Shown here: piece by piece, positions 56,972-64,000 of the stretch
Layout of the letters: every line of letters starts with the position of its first letter
How positions within the stretch are numbered: the first letter of the stretch is position 1
Origin: Nitrospira sp.
Lineage (GTDB): Bacteria; Nitrospirota; Nitrospiria; Nitrospirales; Nitrospiraceae
Reading direction: 5' to 3'
DNA length: 64,000 nucleotides
Assembly: GCA_031315995.1 (NCBI GenBank)
Contig: JALDRG010000013.1
Span: 1-64,000, forward strand
Program-made: the position numbers and the translations under genes
The notes under the pieces: generated by a model
Told to the model about the DNA's origin: nothing
What the model saw: the letters and a program-made list of their open reading frames with translations, nothing else
Database searches by the model: none

Positions 56972-58088
56972 GGGCATCCATCTCACGTTGCTGGCGGGTC
57001 CGGTCCTGCCGTTTCCGGTGCCCCAGGCCGTGCTGGAGGCGCTGACGGACGTGCAGGTGACCAGCACGACCGGATCCCCCGGAGGATTTCAATTGACGTT
57101 TTCGATTCACAACAAGTCGGCGCTTCAGCAGGCCTTCCTCGTGGCGGCGACACGAACACCGTTGATGCGTGTGATTCTGGTCGCCACGATTAACTTCATT
57201 CCTCACGTGCTGATGGATGGGGTCCTGACGAACCAAGAGATTTCTTCCGGAGATCAACCGGGACAATCCACGCTCACGATGACCGGTGAAGACCTGACCA
57301 AGGTGATGGATCTACAGATGTTGGATGGGCTGCCCTATCCCGCGACGCCGGTGAATCTTCGGGTGACCGCCATCCTGGCCAAGTACGCGGTCTTCGGCAT
57401 GATTCCACTGGTGATTCCGCCGATCGGGTTTGATGTGCCTATTCCGACGATGCGGATCCCTTCGCAGCAAGGCACGGACTTGCACTATGTTCTGCAGTTG
57501 GCTGAGGAGGCCGGATATGTCTTTCACATCGAGCCAGGCCCGGTTCCCGGTACGAATACGGCCTATTGGGGTCCCCAAATCAAAGTGGGCGTGCCTCAGC
57601 CGGCTCTCAACGTCGATATGGACGCAGATCGCAATGTGGAGTCGCTCAGCTTTCGCTTCAACTCGGCGCAGACGGAGCTCCCGGTCGTCATGATTCATAA
57701 CGCCTTGACCAAAGTGCCGATCCCCATTCCCATCCCCAACATCAATCCGCTGCAACCTCCGTTGGGATTGATCGGACCGCCGATCACGAGAGTCTCGCTC
57801 CTGAAGGCGACCGGGAAACTCTCCGTGCCACAGGCGCTGAACCAAGGACTGCGTGAATCCGGAGAGTCGCTGGATGCGGTGACGGGCAGCGGATCACTCG
57901 ATGTGTCGAGGTACGGCCGACTCTTGAAGGCGCGGGGCTTGGTGGGGGTTCGTGGCGCGGGGTTGGCCTTCGACGGCCTGTACTACGTGGACAGTGTCAC
58001 GACCACGATCAAACGCGGAGAGTGTAAGCAGAGCTTCCAGTTGACGCGAAACGGACTTGTATCCATCACACCCATGGTGCCGGTATGA
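56964..58088 (+). CDS. hub protein (gp27/gpD-like, Afp8 N-terminal part)
   Basis: A 374-residue protein like phage late control protein D: GGFQLTFSIHNKSALQQAFL, DGVLTNQEISSGDQPGQSTLTMTGEDLTKVM and QGTDLHYVLQLAEEAGYVFHIEPG. It forms the trimeric hub under the tube. The gp5-like part is a separate gene here. GTG start with AGGAG seven bases upstream. Confidence 0.88.
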   Translation: MLKGIHLTLLAGPVLPFPVPQAVLEALTDVQVTSTTGSPGGFQLTFSIHNKSALQQAFLVAATRTPLMRVILVATINFIPHVLMDGVLTNQEISSGDQPGQSTLTMTGEDLTKVMDLQMLDGLPYPATPVNLRVTAILAKYAVFGMIPLVIPPIGFDVPIPTMRIPSQQGTDLHYVLQLAEEAGYVFHIEPGPVPGTNTAYWGPQIKVGVPQPALNVDMDADRNVESLSFRFNSAQTELPVVMIHNALTKVPIPIPIPNINPLQPPLGLIGPPITRVSLLKATGKLSVPQALNQGLRESGESLDAVTGSGSLDVSRYGRLLKARGLVGVRGAGLAFDGLYYVDSVTTTIKRGECKQSFQLTRNGLVSITPMVPV

Positions 58089-58600
58089 GTGAGACGCAAC
58101 AGTATTACGGAAAATATCGTGGCACGGTGTTGAACAACATCGATCCGATGCAAATGGGCCGTCTGCAGGTGCAGGTGCCCGATGTGGCCGGGCTGATCCC
58201 AACCTCCTGGGCCATGCCCTGTTTTCCCGCGAGCGGAAAGCAAATGGGCGCCTATCTGCTGCCGCAAATCGGAGCGGGGGTCTGGGTCGAGTTCGAACAG
58301 GGCAACGTCGACTATCCAATTTGGAGCGGCTGCTGGTACGGCAGCGCGGCGGAAGTTCCTGTCCTGGGTCTCGCCGGGATTCCGGTGAGCCCGAACATGA
58401 TCCTTCAAACGGCGGCGCAAAACGCGATCGTGATCAGCGATGTGCCGGGCCCCACGGGCGGCATCATGCTGAAGAGCGCGACCGGCGTGACGCTCATCGT
58501 GAACGACACAGGCATCTATATTCAAAACGGCAAGGGGGCGATGATCACGCTCGTCGGTCCAGCCGTGACGATCAACAACGGCGCGCTCACGATTGTGTGA
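58085..58600 (+). CDS. baseplate spike protein V (gp5/gpV-like)
   Basis: A 171-residue OB-fold spike: YYGKYRGTVLNNIDPMQMGRLQVQVPDVAG then MGAYLLPQIGAGVWVEFEQGN. The C-terminal beta-strands (GIMLKSATGVTLIVNDTGIYI and GPAVTINNGALTIV) would form a short triple-stranded needle. ATGA overlap with the hub gene. In Afp8 hub and spike are fused; here they are split. Confidence 0.92.
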   Translation: MSETQQYYGKYRGTVLNNIDPMQMGRLQVQVPDVAGLIPTSWAMPCFPASGKQMGAYLLPQIGAGVWVEFEQGNVDYPIWSGCWYGSAAEVPVLGLAGIPVSPNMILQTAAQNAIVISDVPGPTGGIMLKSATGVTLIVNDTGIYIQNGKGAMITLVGPAVTINNGALTIV

Positions 58601-58649
58601 GGCAGGTTTACGGCTCGAGGGTGATGTCGTACTTGGAGAGGAGGGGACC

Positions 58650-58973
58650 ATGCCAGGATTCTTGCTTCATCTCGGTGCCACGGTCATGTGCAGTCACGCC
58701 GGTCAGGCGACCCCGACCTCGCCGAATCCGCGCGTGTTGGTGAGTGGCCAACCGACGGTCGCGTTGACCAGCGTGTATGCGGTGGCCGGCTGTACGTTGC
58801 CGCCTCCGCCGGCCGCCAACGGACCCTGTGTCACTGCGCAGTACGTGACGGCGGCTACCCGTGTGTCCAGCAGCGGCCAGCCGCTGTTACTCATCGATAG
58901 CCAGGCGATCTGTGTTCCATCAGGAACGCCACTGCTTGCCACGGTGACGCAAACCAGAGTGACGGGGGTTTGA
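58650..58973 (+). CDS. PAAR-like spike-tip protein (Afp10-like)
   Basis: A 107-residue protein beginning MPGFLLHLGATVMCSHAGQA, the usual start of eCIS tip proteins, with Cys and His spaced for metal binding and VLVSGQPTVAL / VSSSGQPLLLIDSQAI repeats of PAAR-type hairpins. ATG at 58650 has GAGGAGGGG upstream. It caps the spike and would be the first part to meet the target membrane. Confidence 0.85.
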   Translation: MPGFLLHLGATVMCSHAGQATPTSPNPRVLVSGQPTVALTSVYAVAGCTLPPPPAANGPCVTAQYVTAATRVSSSGQPLLLIDSQAICVPSGTPLLATVTQTRVTGV

Positions 58974-58978
58974 CGAGG

Positions 58979-59341
58979 ATGCAGGTAGATTTTCCCTATC
59001 ATTTCGACGGACGTGGGCGGACCGCCGGGACGGACGAGACCGACCATATCCGGGACTTGATCTATCAAGTGCTGTTCACCAACCCAGGTGAACGGGTGAT
59101 GCGACCGGACTTCGGCAGCGGCTTGCTCCAATTGGTGTTTGCGCCCAATAGCGACGTCTTGGCGGCCACGACTCAGGTGCTCGTGCAGAGCGCGCTCCAA
59201 CGGTGGCTGGGTGAGCTGATCATGGTCGAGGGCGTGGCTGTGGAGGCGGTCGAGGCGGCCTTGCGGGTCACCGTGCGATATGTGGTGCGCCGCGGCGGGA
59301 ACCGCGTCACGGAGACCTTTGTGCAGGGAGGCATCACATGA
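58979..59341 (+). CDS. gp25-like baseplate protein (Afp9)
   Basis: About 120 residues of the GPW/gp25 family: DHIRDLIYQVLFTNPGERVMRPDFGSGLLQLVF is the conserved core with the E-R-x-M-R-P-x-F-G signature. It bonds sheath to baseplate. ATG at 58979 is preferred; TTG at 58970 is possible. The stop overlaps the next ATG (ATGA). Confidence 0.92.
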   Translation: MQVDFPYHFDGRGRTAGTDETDHIRDLIYQVLFTNPGERVMRPDFGSGLLQLVFAPNSDVLAATTQVLVQSALQRWLGELIMVEGVAVEAVEAALRVTVRYVVRRGGNRVTETFVQGGIT

Positions 59342-61788
59342 CCTATTCCTGCTGCGACGAGTTGCGGCGCCAGGCTGTGCGCGATCATCCGACCCTGAAC
59401 GGCATCGACTATCTTGAAGTCCTTGACCGTACCGCACCCACCGAGGCCGAGCGGCAGCACAAGTTGGAGGTGCATTTCGTCAAACCGTTGGGCGCGCTGA
59501 CGCTCACGCCGGACAACATTCGGATCGAAGGCGGTGAACGCATCACCACCATTCATGTGCTCGGGGTCGGAGTCGGATCCGATCCGAATGTGTTGACGGT
59601 CAAAGTCGATCAGAGGGGAGACTTCTCCCTCTATACCTTGCGGCTGGTGACGGGGGCGGCGAACGACCCGATACCGCCCGGCATCGACCCACAATTGGCC
59701 GCGGTCGAGTTTTCCTTCAAGGTGGAGTGTCCGAGCCCGTTCGACTGTGCGCCGCAACATCTCTGTCCGCCGGAACCCGTTCCCACGCCCGATATCGATT
59801 ATCTGGTGAAGGATTATGCCGGCTTCCGTCGTCTCATGCTCGACCGTATGGCGGTCCTCATGCCGCAGTGGACAGAACGGAACCCGGCGGATCTTGGCGT
59901 CATGCTGGTGGAAGCGTTGGCCTATACCGCCGACCAGTTGAGTTATCAGCAAGACGCTGTCGCGACGGAGGCCTACCTCGGAACTGCGCGTCAACGGATC
60001 TCCGTACGCCGTCACGCGCGCCTCATGGATTACATGATCAGCGAGGGGTGTAACGCCAGAGCCTGGGTGCAGGTGCAGGTGTCCGCCGATGTCATCCGGG
60101 TTGATGTCAACGATCCTGCGATTCCGATCGGGACGAAGCTGACGACGCAGATCACCGGCCAGACCACCTTGATCGCCGACGATCCACGGATCTACGAGCA
60201 GGCGGACATCGTGTTCGAAACTATGGAACCGCTGCACTCGTTGTATGCCGATCACAATGAGTTGCGCTTCTATACCTGGAGTGACCAGCGTTGTTGCCTG
60301 TCGAAGGGTGCCCTGTCGGCCACGCTCGCGGGACATCATCCCGCTCTCACGCAAGGAACCATTCTGATCTTTGAAGAAATCGTCGGTGCGCAGACCGGTG
60401 ATGAGTCCGATGCCGATCCCGCACGTCGCCAGGTAGTGAGGCTAGCCGGCGATGCTGTGCCGTCGACCGACCCGGTGACCGGCGTCGATGTGACGGAGAT
60501 CAGATGGCACGACGGGGATGCGCTCCTGTTTCCACTGTGCCTGTCCGCGTCCACGGCAAATGGATATCGCGACCCGGTCACCGTGGCGCGCGGCAATGTC
60601 GTCTTGGCCGATCACGGCCTCACGCGCGATCGCGAAGCGCTCGGCGCAGTGCCGGAATCGTTTTTATCGATGCCGCCGCAGCGCGGCACTGATTTTTGCA
60701 CCAGAGGGGTGCGTCAACCGCTTCCGCCACGGTTTCGCCCTCGGTTGACGAATGTTCCGCTGACCCATGCTGCTCCGGCGCCTGATCACGCGCAAGCTGC
60801 TCGAACGGCCCTGCAGTGGTCGCTGCGGGATGTGCAACCGGCGGTGTCATTGACTGATTCTGAAGGAGTGATGTGGACGGCCCGTCGCGATCTGCTCAAT
60901 AGCGATGCCGGCGCCGAGGAGTATGTGGTCGAGATCGACAATCACGGCGCGGGAACGATTCGATTCGGTGATGATGTGCACGGACGACGGCCGGAATCGG
61001 GCACGGAATTCACCGCCACGTATCGTGTCGGCAATGGCCGCGCGGGAAACATCGGAGCTGAGTCATTGGTGCACATTGCGCTGAACGTGCCGGAGATCTT
61101 GGAGATTCGGAACCCGTTGCCGGCCATCGGCGGGGAAGAGGCGGAATCGTTGGAGGACGTTCGGCAGCGCGCACCGGTGGCCTATCGCGTGCAGGAGCGT
61201 GCCGTCACCCCGGCGGATTACGCGGAGGTGACCGAACGTCATGCCGATGTACAACGTGCCGCGGCGACGTTTCGCTGGACGGGGAGTTGGCACACAGCGT
61301 TCCTCACTGTGGACCGTCGCACGGGCGCCGCGTTGTCTGATGAGTTCGAGACCGATATTCGGGAACACGTCGAGCGGTATCGCATGGCCGGTCATGACCT
61401 GGAGGTCGATGAACCGAAATTCGTGTCGTTGGAAATCGACCTGCATGTGTGTGTGGCGGACGAACATTTCCGGAGTGACGTCGAAGGGGAACTGTTCGAG
61501 ATATTCAGCAATCGAGATTTGCCCGACGGGCGGCGCGGCTTGTTCCATCCGGACAACTTGACCTTTGGACAACCGGTGTATCTCAGCGCGATCTATGCGG
61601 CGGCACATCAAGTGACCGGCGTGGAGTCGGTGGAGGTGCGTACCTTTCAGCGACAGGGCGTGCCGGAGAGCATGGCCTTGGACAGTGGACGCCTTGAACT
61701 CGGGCCGCTGGAAATCGCGCGCCTGGACAACGACCGTAACTTCATCGAACACGGCCGCCTGACGATCACCCTTGGAGGCGGAAAATGA
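59338..61788 (+). CDS. baseplate J-like protein 1 (Afp11-like)
   Basis: An 816-residue wedge protein. The N-terminus (residues 1-150) is variable, then DYLVKDYAGFRRLMLDRMAVLMPQW and NPADLGVMLVEALAYTADQLSYQQDAVATEAYLGTA are diagnostic of 'putative baseplate assembly' J-type proteins. Later come the GTIRFGDDVHGRRPESG motif and RAVTPADYAEV. ATGA overlaps on both sides. Confidence 0.93.
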   Translation: MTYSCCDELRRQAVRDHPTLNGIDYLEVLDRTAPTEAERQHKLEVHFVKPLGALTLTPDNIRIEGGERITTIHVLGVGVGSDPNVLTVKVDQRGDFSLYTLRLVTGAANDPIPPGIDPQLAAVEFSFKVECPSPFDCAPQHLCPPEPVPTPDIDYLVKDYAGFRRLMLDRMAVLMPQWTERNPADLGVMLVEALAYTADQLSYQQDAVATEAYLGTARQRISVRRHARLMDYMISEGCNARAWVQVQVSADVIRVDVNDPAIPIGTKLTTQITGQTTLIADDPRIYEQADIVFETMEPLHSLYADHNELRFYTWSDQRCCLSKGALSATLAGHHPALTQGTILIFEEIVGAQTGDESDADPARRQVVRLAGDAVPSTDPVTGVDVTEIRWHDGDALLFPLCLSASTANGYRDPVTVARGNVVLADHGLTRDREALGAVPESFLSMPPQRGTDFCTRGVRQPLPPRFRPRLTNVPLTHAAPAPDHAQAARTALQWSLRDVQPAVSLTDSEGVMWTARRDLLNSDAGAEEYVVEIDNHGAGTIRFGDDVHGRRPESGTEFTATYRVGNGRAGNIGAESLVHIALNVPEILEIRNPLPAIGGEEAESLEDVRQRAPVAYRVQERAVTPADYAEVTERHADVQRAAATFRWTGSWHTAFLTVDRRTGAALSDEFETDIREHVERYRMAGHDLEVDEPKFVSLEIDLHVCVADEHFRSDVEGELFEIFSNRDLPDGRRGLFHPDNLTFGQPVYLSAIYAAAHQVTGVESVEVRTFQRQGVPESMALDSGRLELGPLEIARLDNDRNFIEHGRLTITLGGGK

Positions 61789-64000
61789 GCCTGGAGTCAG
61801 GGAACCGGCTGAATGAGTGTGGCTGCTGCGCGGGGATTACCGCCGACACGCCGGTCGCCCTCTTTAATCGACCGGGGCTGTCCGCTGTGGCCTATCGGGT
61901 CGGGACCTATGCGACATTTCGACAGAGCTTGCTCGCGCGGTTGTCGGATGCCCGTTGGCCGATTTTGCGCGGACTGAGAACCCGCGCGGACGACGATTTT
62001 ACGATCGCCCTGCTGGATGCCTGGGCTGTGACCGGCGATGTGTTGACGTTGTACCAGGAGCGCATCGCCAATGAAGCGTACCTCCGGACCGCCACGGAAC
62101 GCCTCTCGATTCAGGAACAGGCGCGATTACTCGGCTATCAATTGGGGCCCGGGTTGGCGGCGAGCACGCATCTGGCGTTTACGATGGAGGAAACGCCCGG
62201 TGCTCCCGAGCAGACGGCCAAACCGATCATGCTGGCCGTCGGGACGAAGGTGCAAAGTGTGCCGGGCCAGGACGAGGAGCCGCAGAGTTTTGAAACTATC
62301 GAGGCGATCGAGGCAAGGCCGGCGTGGAATGCGCTGCTGCCGCAATTGAGCGAGCCGCAGTCTTTAGTCTGGAACCTGACGGAATTGTGGCTGGAGGGAA
62401 CCAATCTTACGCTGGCGGTGGGGGACGTGCTGCTGATCGTGGCTGCGAACGGCAGCGGGTTCGATGCATCGATCCGGCGTGTGAGCCGCGTGACGGCTCG
62501 CTCCGACCGCGGGAGCACGCAGGTCCTGCTCGCGACGATATCGGCAACTGCGGGGACGATCGCGGCGACCCAGCCGGGCGTCTATGTCTTGAGGACCGTG
62601 GCTTCGCCGTTCGGGCACAATGCACCGCTGCAGGCAACCTATGCGAACAACGCCTATTCTTATGGAGAGTGGCAACTCGACAGCGAGGTCGATAATGCGC
62701 TCACTCTCAGCTCACGACAGGATCGGATTCTTCAGAATAGTTGGGCTGTCGTCGAGCGGGACGATAATTTTGCGCCGGGCAATCGTCTCTGGGCGTTCGC
62801 CAAGGTGACCGGCGTGACCCATCAGTCCGTCGCCCGCTACGGGATGGCGGGAAGTGCCACCAAATTAAGTTTCGACAAGGATGTCTGGGTCACGGAACAA
62901 GCCAATCTCTCGGCGCTGAGACAAATTACCGTGGCGTCTCAGAGTGAAGAACTCGCGACGGCGCGGCTCCCTCTGACCTATCCCCTGTTCGGCGACCATC
63001 TGGCTTTGGATAACCGTGCAGAGGGACTTGTTCCGTCGCGCCCGATTGCGGTGAGCGGCAAGCGTCAGCCTGTGCGGATCAGGCATCCCCGCCCTGGGCC
63101 CTTTCGAGTCACACGAGCGCCGATCGAGGGCCCTCAACCTCCTCCCACATTGCTCCTGGATCAAGGAGGGTCTCTCATACTCGTTCCGGGTGACATCTTG
63201 CGTATGACTGGCGTGCCTTCTAAGAAGGTGGGCCTGTCGTTTGTGCCGTTGACTCCAGCTGAGTTCGGTGCCGCGTTGACCGAGAGCGTGCCACCATTGC
63301 TCCGGTTGTCCTTGATGGATCGTGACGGCCGGACCGGCATGTTAGACATCAGCGCAGCCGACATCGAACTCGCTGCCGTGGAACAGAATGACGAGACGAT
63401 CAGTGAGATTGCCTTCATCGATGACGCCGCGGACACGAGCATCACCCACGACCGTGATCGCACGACGCTGCAACTGGCCGCTCCGCTGGCCAATGTCTAC
63501 GAGCGTTCGACCGTCCGTATCAATGCCAATGTCGCTGCGGCGACCCACGGGGAGAGTGTGAAGGAACCGTTGGGCAGCGGGGATGCGACCCGTGCCTATC
63601 AATACTTTACTTTGCGACAGCCGCCACTCACCTACGTCAGTGCCGATACAGTCAGCGGATCGACATCGACGCTCAAGGTGTATGTTAACGATGTGTTGTG
63701 GGAGGAAGCGCCGTTCTTCTACGGACGAGGCCCGACCGAACACATCTATGTCACGCAGCGCGACGATGAGGGGCGTACCACGATTCGTTTCGGGGACGGC
63801 ATCACGGGCGCGCGCCTGCCTACGGGTCAGAACAATATTCGAGCGGAATATCGGAAGGGCACGGGGCTCGGCGGGTTGGTGCAAGCCGGTCAGCTGAGTC
63901 TTCTCGTGAGCCGTCCGTTGGGATTGAAAGACGTGGTCAATCCTGAGGCGCCACAGGGCGCCGAGGATGTCGAAGCTCGAGACGATGCGCGCAAGAATGC
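61785..64000 (+). CDS. baseplate J-like protein 2 (Afp12-like), cut by window end
   Basis: Open from ATG 61785 to the last base, at least 738 residues with no stop. FTIALLDAWAVTGDVLTLYQERIANEAYLRTATER is the J-type core, and GRTTIRFGDGITGARLPTGQN recurs near the right edge. The start overlaps the Afp11-like stop (ATGA). Together the two wedge proteins build the baseplate ring. The 3' end, and the fibre and tape-measure genes expected after it, lie outside. Confidence 0.9.
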   Translation, partial: MSLESGNRLNECGCCAGITADTPVALFNRPGLSAVAYRVGTYATFRQSLLARLSDARWPILRGLRTRADDDFTIALLDAWAVTGDVLTLYQERIANEAYLRTATERLSIQEQARLLGYQLGPGLAASTHLAFTMEETPGAPEQTAKPIMLAVGTKVQSVPGQDEEPQSFETIEAIEARPAWNALLPQLSEPQSLVWNLTELWLEGTNLTLAVGDVLLIVAANGSGFDASIRRVSRVTARSDRGSTQVLLATISATAGTIAATQPGVYVLRTVASPFGHNAPLQATYANNAYSYGEWQLDSEVDNALTLSSRQDRILQNSWAVVERDDNFAPGNRLWAFAKVTGVTHQSVARYGMAGSATKLSFDKDVWVTEQANLSALRQITVASQSEELATARLPLTYPLFGDHLALDNRAEGLVPSRPIAVSGKRQPVRIRHPRPGPFRVTRAPIEGPQPPPTLLLDQGGSLILVPGDILRMTGVPSKKVGLSFVPLTPAEFGAALTESVPPLLRLSLMDRDGRTGMLDISAADIELAAVEQNDETISEIAFIDDAADTSITHDRDRTTLQLAAPLANVYERSTVRINANVAAATHGESVKEPLGSGDATRAYQYFTLRQPPLTYVSADTVSGSTSTLKVYVNDVLWEEAPFFYGRGPTEHIYVTQRDDEGRTTIRFGDGITGARLPTGQNNIRAEYRKGTGLGGLVQAGQLSLLVSRPLGLKDVVNPEAPQGAEDVEARDDARKN

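Overview
The window reads as a chromosomal piece of a GC-rich (roughly 60 % by eye) Gram-negative bacterium. The mix of genes (DUF1207 outer-membrane protein, TreT-like glycosyltransferase with a DUF5752 partner, short-type 6-phosphogluconate dehydrogenase, NTP/NDP-translocase-like carrier, DUF4157 proteins) most resembles Nitrospira (Nitrospirota). That assignment is inference from gene content, not a search result.

Left part (1-23.4 kb), mostly minus strand. It holds a PilZ protein, a DUF1207 outer-membrane protein, galT, and an exporter operon: a substrate-binding-protein/TolC fusion, an HlyD adaptor, an RbbA-like double ATPase-permease and an ABC-2 permease. Next come a small lipoprotein, a TreT-like glycosyltransferase, a DUF5752 protein and a STAS ORF with a doubtful 3' end. 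tRNA-Ser(UGA) lies directly downstream of serS. After these are a radical SAM protein, a rhodanese, a DUF362 protein, Skp/OmpH, a small Cys-rich protein, an HD-GYP/HEAT-repeat pair, an SGNH hydrolase and a thioredoxin.

Middle part (23.4-39.2 kb). zwf and gnd (oxidative pentose phosphate pathway) lie side by side, followed by a nucleotidyltransferase, a small protein and a threonine aldolase. A plus-strand run then carries an NTP/NDP-translocase-like carrier, a ProA paralogue without the catalytic cysteine, a methyltransferase and a sugar-phosphate nucleotidyltransferase. A 1154-residue minus-strand protein joins an alpha/beta-hydrolase, a CHAT protease and an unrecognised Cys-finger C-terminus. 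An NfeD/slipin pair follows.

Right part (39.8-64 kb). This is a nearly continuous, translationally coupled extracellular contractile injection system (eCIS, Afp/PVC-like) cluster that runs off the right edge. A sigma54 enhancer-binding protein with a degenerate receiver precedes a near-consensus -24/-12 promoter (41491-41506) and two inverted repeats. The operon then encodes a small winged-helix-like protein, sheath, tube, a Cys-rich baseplate-type protein, a Pro-rich protein, a DUF4255/Pvc16-type cap protein, an AAA+ ATPase and a small conserved protein. Four tandem DUF4157 proteins (candidate cargo) follow, then a CIS tube/adaptor protein, LysM protein, gp27-like hub, gpV spike, PAAR-like tip, gp25 and two baseplate-J proteins, the last cut by the window end. 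Tail fibre and tape-measure genes are not in the window.

The most interesting part is the cargo quartet. All four share an N-terminal C-x-C-x9-C-x2-C module and a DUF4157 HExxH core but have unrelated C-termini: a papain-like C/H/D set, a DUF7689-like C/H set, a second HExxH zincin, and a short helical tail with a domain inserted ahead of DUF4157. Together with the sigma54 wiring this suggests an inducible injection particle with a diversified cargo set.
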